Notes under the pieces: model-generated
Database searches by the model: none
What the model saw: only the letters and a program-made list of their open reading frames with translations
Told to the model about the DNA's origin: nothing
Translations under genes and position numbers: made by a program
DNA from: JBILVQ01 sp044370375
Lineage (GTDB): Bacteria > Bacteroidota > Bacteroidia > UBA4408
Direction: 5' to 3'
Assembly: GCA_044370375.1 (NCBI GenBank)
Contig: JBILVQ010000033.1
Span: 1 to 20,082 of the forward strand
Length of the DNA stretch: 20,082 bases
Shown here: positions 8,373 through 14,790 of the stretch, one piece after another
How positions within the stretch are numbered: the first letter of the stretch is position 1
Layout: each line of letters starts with the position of its first letter

Positions 8373-8409
8373 GGAATATGGTTTGAGCCACTAAAAGAAA
8401 AAAAAGAAA

Positions 8410-11028
8410 ATGAACTTTAATCAATTTACCATAAAGGCTCAAGAGGTTGTTCAGGAAGCAATGCAACTGGCCTCCCAGGGAGGAGTTCAATCCATTGAAA
8501 CAGGACATCTTTTGAAGGCCATCCTTTTGAAGGACAAAAATGTTACACCTTTTCTCCTGAAAAAAACGCAGGCAAACCTTTTGATGATTGAAAAGGCACT
8601 GGATAAAATTATTTCAACCTATCCTAAAGTGAGTGGAGGACAACCCTACTTGAGTTCTTCATCCAATCAAGTGATTTCTAATGCGATTTCATCATTAAAA
8701 AAATTCAATGATGAATATGTCAGTATTGAACATTTACTCTTGGCGCTAGTGCAAAGCAAAGACACTGTTGGTCAAATGTTAAGAGATTCAGGGTTAACAG
8801 AAAAAGAAATAGTTGCTGGCATGATGGATTTAAGAAAGGGAGGATCGGTGAATAGCCAAACAGCAGAAGATACCTATAATTCATTAGGAAGATTTGCTAT
8901 AAACCTGAATGATCAGGCAAATAAAGGCAAACTCGATCCGGTAATTGGAAGGGACGATGAAATAAGAAGAGTATTGCAAATACTTTCAAGAAGAACCAAA
9001 AACAATCCAATTTTAGTAGGGGAACCCGGGGTTGGAAAGACTGCCATTGCAGAAGGATTGGCCCATCGAATTATTAACGGAGATGTTCCTGAAAATTTGA
9101 AAACCAAACAAATTTACTCTCTTGATATGGGGGCACTGATTGCAGGGGCAAAATACAAGGGTGAGTTTGAGGAAAGATTAAAATCGGTGGTCAAAGAAGT
9201 TATTGCTGCTGATGGTGAAATAATTCTCTTTATTGATGAAATACACACCCTGGTTGGTGCAGGAGGTGGAGAGGGAGCCATGGATGCTGCCAATATTCTT
9301 AAGCCCGCCCTTGCAAGAGGCGAATTGAGAGCCATTGGGGCTACTACATTGAATGAATTTCAAAAATACTTTGAAAAAGATAAAGCATTGGAGAGAAGGT
9401 TTCAAAAGGTAATGGTAGATGAGCCGGAAATGAATGATGCCATTAGTATTCTAAGAGGGATTAAAGAAAAATATGAAGCACACCATAAAGTTAGAATTAA
9501 AGATGAAGCCATCATTGCAGCCGTAGAGCTCTCACAGCGTTACATCAACGACCGGTTCTTGCCTGACAAGGCCATTGATTTAATTGATGAAGCCGCATCC
9601 AAACTTCGTATTCAAATAAATTCTATGCCCATTGAATTAGATGAAGTGCAGAGAAAAATCCGTCAACTGGAAATTGAGCGGGAGGCTATCAAGAGAGAAA
9701 ATGACGAGCACAAATTAGAAGACCTAAATAAAGATATAGCAGAGTTGAGTGATCGAAGGGCCGACCTAAAGGCCCAATGGCAAAGAGAAAAAGATGTAGT
9801 GGAGGGCATTCAACGGGTAAAGGCAGAAATAGAACAATTCAAATTTGAAGCAGAGCAGGCCGAGCGGAATGGAGATTATGGAAAAGTAGCTGAACTTCGC
9901 TACGGTAGAATTAAGGAGGCTGAGTTAAGACTTAAAGAATTTGAGGAGCAATTGGCCAATATGCAACAAGCGGGATCACAACTTATCAAAGAGGAAGTGG
10001 ATGCTGAAGATATTGCAGGAGTAATTGCCAGCTGGACAGGTATTCCGGTTGCAAGGATGTTGCAAAGTGAACGTGAAAAGTTGCTTCAGTTGGAGTCGGA
10101 ATTGCACAAAAGGGTTATTGGTCAGGATGAGGCGATTGGAGCGTTGGCAGATGCTGTGCGAAGAAGCAGAGCCGGTTTACAGGATTCAAAAAAACCAATT
10201 GGTTCGTTCATTTTTCTTGGAACAACCGGTGTGGGCAAAACTGAGTTGGCAAAAGCATTGGCAGAATTTCTTTTTAACAACGAAAACTCCATGACAAGAA
10301 TTGACATGAGTGAGTATCAAGAAAGGCATGCCGTAAGTCGTTTGGTGGGAGCTCCTCCGGGATATGTTGGATATGAGGAAGGTGGTCAATTAACCGAAGC
10401 TGTAAGAAGAAAACCCTACAGCGTGGTTTTGTTAGACGAAATAGAGAAAGCACATCCTGATGTTTTTAATATTCTTTTGCAGGTGCTAGATGATGGACGC
10501 CTCACGGACAATAAGGGCAGGGTGGTAAATTTCAAAAACACCATCATCATCATGACCTCCAACCTTGGCTCCCATTTAATTCAGGAAAATTTCGAAAGAA
10601 TTAATGAAAAAAACCGCGAGGAAATCATCGAAAAAACGAAACTGGAAGTCTTCGAATTACTAAAAAAAACAATTCGGCCCGAATTTCTCAATCGAATAGA
10701 CGAGACCATTATGTTCAGACCATTAACGAACGCGGATGTTAAAGAAATTGTCAAACTCCAGCTTCTAAGCGTTTGTAAATTGTTAAAGGAAAGTGATATC
10801 TGGCTAAGTGCTACCGAAGAAGCCCTAAACTGGTTATCTAGGGTTGGCTATGATCCTCAGTTTGGTGCTCGTCCTGTAAAAAGGTTAATCCAAAAAAGCG
10901 TTTTGAATGAATTGTCGAAACAAATTTTGGCCAATAAAATTCCCAAGATGACAGACTTGGTGTTGGATGTTTTTGAAGACAAATTTGTTTTTCGAAAACC
11001 AATCGAATCAGATCACATCATGCAATAA
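8410..11028 (+). CDS. clpB: ClpB ATP-dependent disaggregase (Hsp100)
   Basis: ClpB is a cytosolic hexameric AAA+ chaperone that pulls polypeptides out of aggregates together with DnaK/DnaJ/GrpE. The 872 residues show the full layout. The Clp_N double repeat occupies about 1-145. AAA-1 has Walker A GEPGVGKT (204-211), Walker B FIDE (274-277) and the pore-loop motif AKYKGEFE (247-254). The long coiled-coil middle domain, charged and heptad-like and diagnostic of ClpB against ClpA/ClpC, spans about 405-525. AAA-2 has Walker A GTTGVGKT (604-611), Walker B VVLLDE (672-677) and pore loop GYVGYEE (651-657). A D2-small domain follows from about 765. The length is normal for the family and nothing is missing. 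No ClpP-binding loop is expected and none is evident. The gene stands alone, divergent from the FabK/NMO-like gene and convergent with trmD. Its upstream gap holds several repeats but no standard -7 box, which fits stress-specific control. Confidence 0.98.
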   Translation: MNFNQFTIKAQEVVQEAMQLASQGGVQSIETGHLLKAILLKDKNVTPFLLKKTQANLLMIEKALDKIISTYPKVSGGQPYLSSSSNQVISNAISSLKKFNDEYVSIEHLLLALVQSKDTVGQMLRDSGLTEKEIVAGMMDLRKGGSVNSQTAEDTYNSLGRFAINLNDQANKGKLDPVIGRDDEIRRVLQILSRRTKNNPILVGEPGVGKTAIAEGLAHRIINGDVPENLKTKQIYSLDMGALIAGAKYKGEFEERLKSVVKEVIAADGEIILFIDEIHTLVGAGGGEGAMDAANILKPALARGELRAIGATTLNEFQKYFEKDKALERRFQKVMVDEPEMNDAISILRGIKEKYEAHHKVRIKDEAIIAAVELSQRYINDRFLPDKAIDLIDEAASKLRIQINSMPIELDEVQRKIRQLEIEREAIKRENDEHKLEDLNKDIAELSDRRADLKAQWQREKDVVEGIQRVKAEIEQFKFEAEQAERNGDYGKVAELRYGRIKEAELRLKEFEEQLANMQQAGSQLIKEEVDAEDIAGVIASWTGIPVARMLQSEREKLLQLESELHKRVIGQDEAIGALADAVRRSRAGLQDSKKPIGSFIFLGTTGVGKTELAKALAEFLFNNENSMTRIDMSEYQERHAVSRLVGAPPGYVGYEEGGQLTEAVRRKPYSVVLLDEIEKAHPDVFNILLQVLDDGRLTDNKGRVVNFKNTIIIMTSNLGSHLIQENFERINEKNREEIIEKTKLEVFELLKKTIRPEFLNRIDETIMFRPLTNADVKEIVKLQLLSVCKLLKESDIWLSATEEALNWLSRVGYDPQFGARPVKRLIQKSVLNELSKQILANKIPKMTDLVLDVFEDKFVFRKPIESDHIMQ

Positions 11029-11036
11029 AAAAGCCA

Positions 11037-11075
11037 AAAGAAGGTCGGATTAGGCAAGCAGGTCCGGCCTTCTTT
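11037..11075. terminator. Shared hairpin between convergent clpB and trmD
   Basis: A 12-bp stem pairs 11037-11048 (AAAGAAGGTCGG) with 11064-11075 (CCGGCCTTCTTT), with one G-T pair and a 15-nt loop. It begins 8 bp after the clpB stop and overlaps the last codons of trmD (stop at 11050). On + the stem ends in a short T run. On - it is followed by TTTTGGCTTTTTT, a better terminator tail for trmD. It probably works in both directions. Confidence 0.6.
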
Positions 11076-11724
11076 CACGGGTCCGCAGGTAGGATTGCTC
11101 CTCTCTCCACTTTTCCACCAAAGGGGTGTTGCCGCTGAGTAAAACATCTGGAACCCTTAATCCGCGCCATTCTGCAGGCCGTGTATAAACCGGAGGAGCC
11201 AACAAATTATCCTGAAATGAATCGGTTAGGGCTGATGTTTCGTCTGAAAGCACCCCAGGGATCACCCTGATAATAGCATCAGCAACAACGGCTGCTGCCA
11301 ATTCGCCACCCGATAAAACAAAATCGCCAATAGAAATTTCGGAGGTAACGAACACATCTCTGATTCTTTGGTCGATGCCTTTATAATGCCCGCAAATAAG
11401 GATAATATTTTTCTTTAAGGATAAACGATTCGCATCAGACTGTTTAAATTTTTCACCATCAGGGGTAAGGTAAATAATTTCATCATAGAGCCGTTCTCCC
11501 TGAAGCTTTTCAATACAATGAGCCAATGGTTCTACCATCATTACCATACCTGCCCCTCCGCCAAATTGGTAATCATCCACCGTTTTGTGCTTGTCGGTAG
11601 CAAACTCTCTTAAATTAACGACATGAACCTCTGCAATTCCCTTTTGAGAGGCCCTTTTCAAAATTGAATGATCAAAAGGACCGGTAAGTAATTGAGGAAG
11701 GACGGTGATAATATCGATACGCAT
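11050..11724 (-). CDS. trmD: tRNA (guanine-37-N1)-methyltransferase TrmD
   Basis: TrmD methylates N1 of G37, next to the anticodon, in tRNAs reading CNN-type and related codons, using S-adenosylmethionine, and so prevents +1 frameshifting. The 224-residue protein is a SPOUT enzyme with a trefoil knot. Visible motifs are FGGGAGMVM (54-62), the knot and SAM-site segments YLTPDG (85-90), ICGHYKG (110-116) and SIGDFVLSGGE (131-141), and the linker TDSF with D168, which matches the catalytic Asp of E. coli TrmD. Length is slightly short of E. coli (255) but typical of Bacteroidota. It is not in the rpsP-rimM-trmD-rplS operon found in many other bacteria. Here it is a single gene, convergent with clpB and divergent from fmt. 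A -7 box ends only 4 nt before the ATG, so the mRNA may be leaderless. Confidence 0.97.
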   Translation of the reverse strand: MRIDIITVLPQLLTGPFDHSILKRASQKGIAEVHVVNLREFATDKHKTVDDYQFGGGAGMVMMVEPLAHCIEKLQGERLYDEIIYLTPDGEKFKQSDANRLSLKKNIILICGHYKGIDQRIRDVFVTSEISIGDFVLSGGELAAAVVADAIIRVIPGVLSDETSALTDSFQDNLLAPPVYTRPAEWRGLRVPDVLLSGNTPLVEKWREEQSYLRTRERRPDLLA

Positions 11725-11728
11725 TCTG

Positions 11729-11736
11729 CAAAAGTA
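11729..11736 (-). promoter_or_regulatory. -7 box (TACTTTTG) abutting the trmD start
   Basis: An exact TAnnTTTG match on the minus strand followed by CAGA and then the trmD ATG. In Bacteroidota the first transcribed base lies a few nt after this box, so the transcript would begin at or next to the AUG. No TTG is found 17-23 nt upstream; the nearest (11747-11749) is 10 nt away. Confidence 0.5.
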
Positions 11737-11771
11737 CCATTTCCTTCAAAAATTCATCTAAAGGATACGGT

Positions 11772-11779
11772 TATATTTG
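11772..11779 (+). promoter_or_regulatory. -7 box (TATATTTG) for fmt
   Basis: An exact TAnnTTTG match followed by C, 36 nt before the fmt ATG at 11816, inside the 91-bp trmD-fmt divergent gap. It leaves a short leader of roughly 30 nt without an obvious Shine-Dalgarno. No clear -33 TTG is seen at the usual distance. Confidence 0.5.
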
Positions 11780-11815
11780 CACCTAAACTAGCTAAAAACG
11801 ATTACAACAAACTAA

Positions 11816-12751
11816 ATGAAAATTGTTTTCATGGGAACCCCAGAATTCGCAGTAGAAAGCTTAGAACGAATTCACCATTCTAAACACAGCCTTTTGGCGG
11901 TTGTGACCAGTCCGGACAAACCCGCAGGAAGAGGAATGAAATTAAGGCAATCGGCCGTAAAAGAGTATTGCGTTTTGAACGATATTCCTTGCCTTCAACC
12001 TGAAAAATTAAAGGATGCGGAATTTATTGCAAATTTAAAAAAACTGGATGCAGAAGCCTTCGTGGTAATAGCCTTTAGAATGTTACCACAAGAAATTTGG
12101 TCTATGCCCCGAAAGGGAACTATCAACATTCATGCATCCCTACTTCCTGATTACCGCGGAGCTGCGCCTATTAATCATGCCATTATTCAGGGTGAACAAG
12201 TAACCGGAGTTAGCAGTTTTATTATTGAAAAGGAAATAGATACAGGAGATATTTTGTTACAAAAAAGCTGCAAAATCGGTAAGAATGAAACGGCCGGAGA
12301 ACTTCATGACAAATTAAAAATACTAGGCGCTGATTTAATTATTGAAACCCTTGATGGACTTGAAAATGGAAAAATTAGTGGGCAAAAGCAAGCTAAACCG
12401 GCCAACCAACAAAAAATCGCACCAAAACTTACTACCATCAACACGAAAATAAATTTTGGGCAAAGTGCGCAACAGGTATTTGATTTTTGTAGGGGACTAA
12501 GTCCTTTTCCGGGTGCATGGTGCGGCTTCAAGCAAGGAGACAACGAAAGCACCCTCAAAATTTTCAAGATAAAAATACTTGATAATGCACCCTCAACAAC
12601 CATCCGATTAGACCCCAATGGCCTTATAGTACCATGTTTGGACGCAAACATCCTTTTAGAAGAGGTACAGCCTGCAGGCAAAAGGAGAATGTCGGGAGGT
12701 GAATTTGCCAGAGGAATTCAAATATCCAGAGGAAACCCTGAGGTTTTTTAG
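11816..12751 (+). CDS. fmt: Methionyl-tRNA formyltransferase
   Basis: Fmt transfers a formyl group from 10-formyltetrahydrofolate to initiator Met-tRNA, the first step of bacterial translation initiation. The 311 residues contain the N-terminal Rossmann-like formyltransferase domain: FMGTPEFAVESL (5-16); TSPDKPAGRGMKL (31-43), matching the tRNA-contacting loop; and the catalytic trio N104 and H106 in INIHASLLPDYRGAAPI plus D142 in EIDTGDIL, equivalent to N106, H108 and D144 of E. coli. The C-terminal OB-fold domain, which binds the acceptor stem, runs from about 205 to the end and carries GLSPFPGAW and the closing GKRRMSGGEFARG. Length matches the family. In many bacteria fmt follows def; here no def is nearby, and the neighbour is trmD, divergently arranged with 91 bp between. 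The AAATG start directly follows an A-rich leader. Confidence 0.97.
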   Translation: MKIVFMGTPEFAVESLERIHHSKHSLLAVVTSPDKPAGRGMKLRQSAVKEYCVLNDIPCLQPEKLKDAEFIANLKKLDAEAFVVIAFRMLPQEIWSMPRKGTINIHASLLPDYRGAAPINHAIIQGEQVTGVSSFIIEKEIDTGDILLQKSCKIGKNETAGELHDKLKILGADLIIETLDGLENGKISGQKQAKPANQQKIAPKLTTINTKINFGQSAQQVFDFCRGLSPFPGAWCGFKQGDNESTLKIFKIKILDNAPSTTIRLDPNGLIVPCLDANILLEEVQPAGKRRMSGGEFARGIQISRGNPEVF

Positions 12752-12778
12752 AAAAGCCCTTTTGGGGGTAAGGCATAA

Positions 12779-12910
12779 GGTTTTAAAAACCAACCTGTCA
12801 ATTGGGTATCTAAAATTGGCTGAAATCCTTTATTGACAAGGGTTTTAACCGCAGTTATTAACAAAAACAGGAATTTTTCAACAAAAACCCCTGTTTTATT
12901 GGGATTCCTG
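12779..12910 (+). other. Structured non-coding gap between fmt and the HU gene
   Basis: The 230-bp gap 12752-12981 has no credible ORF but carries several inverted repeats. A 13-bp interrupted stem pairs AAAACC (12786-12791) and TGTCAAT (12796-12802) with ATTGACA (12832-12838) and GGTTTT (12841-12846), with a 4/2 internal loop and a 29-nt apical loop. GGTTTT at 12779-12784 can compete for the AAAACC strand. Further on, AAAACAGG (12864-12871) pairs with CCTGTTTT (12890-12897), while the overlapping CAGGAAT (12868-12874) pairs alternatively with ATTCCTG (12904-12910). The second hairpin could end the fmt transcript. Mutually exclusive stems could instead point to a leader or small RNA. No known RNA family is recognised. 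Confidence 0.4.
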
Positions 12911-12913
12911 AGC

Positions 12914-12939
12914 TTTGAATGGTGAAATAAATAATTTTG
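12914..12939 (+). promoter_or_regulatory. Promoter of the HU gene (TTTG-N14-TAATTTTG)
   Basis: TAATTTTG (12932-12939) matches the -7 consensus exactly, with TTTG at 12914-12917. The 14-nt spacing is shorter than the usual 17-23, but the same spacing recurs before the bTHX gene. The predicted start lies near CGTTAAACG (12944-12952), a small inverted repeat that could bind a regulator. The leader is about 40 nt and A-rich just before the ATG. Confidence 0.5.
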
Positions 12940-12981
12940 TGAGCGTTAAACGTTATTCACTAACCAAAAAAAAACAAAATC

Positions 12982-13266
12982 ATGAACAAACAAGAATTAA
13001 TTGAAGCAATTGCTTCAGGAGCAGAATTAACAAAAGCTGATGCAAAAAAAGCTTTGGATTCATTCATTGAAACTACAACTGCAGCTTTGAAAAAAGGCGA
13101 CAGAGTAGCTTTGGTTGGATCTGGATCTTTTTCTATTTCTGAGCGCAGTGCACGTACCGGCCGTAACCCACAAACCGGAAAAGAAATTAAAATTGCTGCT
13201 AAGAAAGTAGTGAAATTCAAAGCTGGTGCTGAATTAGCTGAAACTGTAAACAAGAAGAAAAAATAA
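12982..13266 (+). CDS. hup: HU-type nucleoid DNA-binding protein
   Basis: This small basic protein binds and bends DNA as a homodimer and helps compact the nucleoid. All 94 residues fit the HU/IHF fold: an N-terminal helical pair (MNKQELIEAIA through the TTTAALKKG turn), a beta sheet with VALVGSGSFSISERSAR, and the DNA-clasping arm with the hallmark GRNPQTGKEI (about 60-69), whose Pro inserts between base pairs. A short Lys tail (KKKK) ends the protein. Length is the usual 90-95. It has its own promoter-like sequence and is followed by a strong hairpin terminator, so it is a single-gene unit, in keeping with high expression. I call HU rather than IHF because no partner gene or IHF-specific features are seen. 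Confidence 0.97.
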   Translation: MNKQELIEAIASGAELTKADAKKALDSFIETTTAALKKGDRVALVGSGSFSISERSARTGRNPQTGKEIKIAAKKVVKFKAGAELAETVNKKKK

Positions 13267-13285
13267 TTTCATCTGTTTGTTTTAC

Positions 13286-13323
13286 AAAAAAGGCTTTCAA
13301 AAAAATTGAAAGCCTTTTTTTTT
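13286..13323 (+). terminator. Rho-independent terminator of the HU gene
   Basis: A perfect 9-bp stem pairs GGCTTTCAA (13292-13300) with TTGAAAGCC (13306-13314) around a 5-nt A loop. Six flanking A-T pairs lengthen it to 15 bp, and it ends in a run of 9 T. It begins 19 bp after the HU stop codon. The A run on the other side would let it also act on the minus strand. Confidence 0.92.
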
Positions 13324-13335
13324 AGGACAATGAAC

Positions 13336-13343
13336 TATTTTTG
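13336..13343 (+). promoter_or_regulatory. -7 box (TATTTTTG) for the arginase-family gene
   Basis: An exact TAnnTTTG match 13 bp after the HU terminator and 47 nt before the ATG at 13391. The -33 position falls inside the terminator and has no TTG. The gene needs its own promoter because the terminator in front is strong. Confidence 0.4.
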
Positions 13344-13390
13344 AATTTTGAAATACCACCAAGAATAATTTAATTTGTTTAAAATTACTT

Positions 13391-14458
13391 ATGTCAACCA
13401 AACAAGAGAAGATTGAATCGTTTAACCCAAACGATTCTGCACAAGCTGAAAATAATATTTTCGGGCTGCCATTCAACTATGACGAATCGGAGATCATTAT
13501 TCTTCCATTGCCTTGGGAGGTAACGGTTTCTTACCATGCCGGAACGGCAGAAGGCCCCTCCGCTGTATTCGAAGCCTCTGGCCAGGTTGACCTATACGAT
13601 CCATTGGTTAAGGATGCATGGAAAATTGGCATTTATATGCCGCCTATCAGGGACGACTGGCGCACAAGTGGACGCGAATTAAGAAGCCTTTCTGTAAGAC
13701 TCATTGCCTTGCTTAATTCGGGTGTAAGTGAAAAAGAGTTTTCCAAGTTGGAGTATTTACAAAAAGAAATCAACGCTGGCTGTGAGAAGTTTAAAAAAGA
13801 AGTAAAAAGTGCTGCTTCAGAAATTCTTTCATCGGGTAAATTATTGGTGGGTTTAGGAGGTGATCACAGCACCCCTCTTGGTATTTTAGAGGCTGTTGGA
13901 GAACATTACGGAGATTTCGGAATTCTACAGTTTGATGCGCATGCCGATCTGCGAAATTCTTTTGAGGGTTTTATTTATTCTCACGCCTCCATTATGTACA
14001 ATGCCATAAAAATTAAAGAGGTTAACAAATTGGTACAGGTTGGAATCCGTGATTATTGTCAAGAGGAAGTTGATTTAATCAACTCCTCAGGAGGAAAAAT
14101 CTACACAAAGTTCGACAGAGAAATTAAGCATGACCTTTATAAAGGAAAATCCAGAAAAGAAATTTTTGAAAAAATAATTGATCAACTGCCAGAAAAAATT
14201 TACCTTTCATTAGACATTGACGCCCTTGATCCAAAGCTTTGTCCGCACACCGGAACCCCGGTGGCTGGTGGTTTTGAAACAGAAGAAATATTGTTTTTCC
14301 TGGAAATGGTGGTAGATGCTGGTAAAAAAATTGTTGCTATGGACCTCAATGAGGTGGGTCACCACGAATGGGATGCAAATGTAGGAGCAAGATTACTCTA
14401 CCGCTTGTGTAATATTTTGGCATTATCGAATGGTAGAGCAAAAAAAATTGAACAATAA
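13391..14458 (+). CDS. Arginase/agmatinase/formimidoylglutamase-family ureohydrolase
   Basis: This 355-residue binuclear-manganese hydrolase is predicted to release urea (or formamide) from a guanidino or formimino compound. All six metal ligands are present: H159 in GLGGDHS, D182/H184/D186 in FDAHADLR, and D275/D277 in SLDIDALDP. The C-terminal AMDLNEVGHHEWD segment (about 339-351) resembles the family's E-containing last motif. It is about 40 residues longer than typical agmatinase (about 305), mostly from an N-terminal extension and an insert at about 110-145. Bacteroidota genomes usually annotate this type as agmatinase family, acting in arginine decarboxylase-based polyamine synthesis. 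No speA or other polyamine gene lies near, so the substrate stays open among agmatine, arginine and formimidoylglutamate. No hut genes are seen either. Own promoter-like box; followed after 56 bp by the bTHX gene. Confidence 0.88.
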   Translation: MSTKQEKIESFNPNDSAQAENNIFGLPFNYDESEIIILPLPWEVTVSYHAGTAEGPSAVFEASGQVDLYDPLVKDAWKIGIYMPPIRDDWRTSGRELRSLSVRLIALLNSGVSEKEFSKLEYLQKEINAGCEKFKKEVKSAASEILSSGKLLVGLGGDHSTPLGILEAVGEHYGDFGILQFDAHADLRNSFEGFIYSHASIMYNAIKIKEVNKLVQVGIRDYCQEEVDLINSSGGKIYTKFDREIKHDLYKGKSRKEIFEKIIDQLPEKIYLSLDIDALDPKLCPHTGTPVAGGFETEEILFFLEMVVDAGKKIVAMDLNEVGHHEWDANVGARLLYRLCNILALSNGRAKKIEQ

Positions 14459-14465
14459 AATGGGA

Positions 14466-14491
14466 TTTGTAAGCGTAATTTTTTAAGTTTG
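14466..14491 (+). promoter_or_regulatory. Promoter of the bTHX gene (TTTG-N14-TAAGTTTG)
   Basis: TAAGTTTG (14484-14491) matches TAnnTTTG exactly and is followed by C. TTTG lies at 14466-14469, 14 nt upstream, the same short spacing as in front of the HU gene. The box is 23 nt before the ATG at 14515. An AAAGAAA stretch in the leader is the only purine-rich element. Confidence 0.5.
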
Positions 14492-14514
14492 CCTAACATT
14501 AAAGAAAAATCAAC

Positions 14515-14733
14515 ATGGGAAAAGGAGATAAAAAATCCAGAAGAGGCAAAATTACTATTGGCTCTTATGGTAAAACCAGGCCAAAAAATAAAGTAAAAAG
14601 TTATTCCGCCGGTGCGGGAAACCCTCCTGCCGGAAATGAAGATGCTGCTGCTGAAAAAAAACCAGCAGTGAAAAAAGTGGCTGAAACAAAAAAGGCTGCT
14701 GAAAAAAAACCAAGCAAAAAGAAAGAAGGTTAA
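14515..14733 (+). CDS. 30S ribosomal protein bTHX with Lys/Ala-rich tail
   Basis: This 72-residue, very basic protein has an N-terminus MGKGDKKSRRGK followed by GSYGKTRPK (about 17-25), which matches bTHX, the small peptide first seen in the Thermus 30S subunit, where it lies at the top of the head among rRNA helices. The Thermus protein is about 27 residues long. Here the conserved part is followed by roughly 45 extra residues, first a Gly/Ala/Pro stretch and then Lys/Ala repeats of the KKPAVKK and KKAAEKKP kind, as in unstructured nucleic-acid-binding tails. Homologues in Bacteroidota often have such tails. The gene has its own promoter-like sequence and a hairpin terminator 18 bp after the stop. 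The role is presumably stabilising the 30S head; the job of the tail is unknown. Confidence 0.88.
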   Translation: MGKGDKKSRRGKITIGSYGKTRPKNKVKSYSAGAGNPPAGNEDAAAEKKPAVKKVAETKKAAEKKPSKKKEG

Positions 14734-14751
14734 TTTCCGCTTCAATAAAGG

Positions 14752-14781
14752 AGCCCTGTATTTGAAATACAGGGCTTTTTT
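14752..14781 (+). terminator. Rho-independent terminator of the bTHX gene
   Basis: A perfect inverted repeat, AGCCCTGTATTT (14752-14763) and AAATACAGGGCT (14765-14776), followed by six T (14776-14781). Allowing for a real loop, the stem is about 10 bp. It ends only 9 bp before the ATG of the next gene, which therefore either depends on read-through or starts from a promoter inside or just after the hairpin. Confidence 0.9.
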
Positions 14782-14790
14782 GTATCCCAA

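Noticed and set aside
12939..12960. GTGA...TCAC plus CGTTAAACG near the HU transcription start as an operator
   Set aside because: The inner and outer arms are not on the same centre and the arms are only 4 bp, so it is too weak to list as a site by itself.
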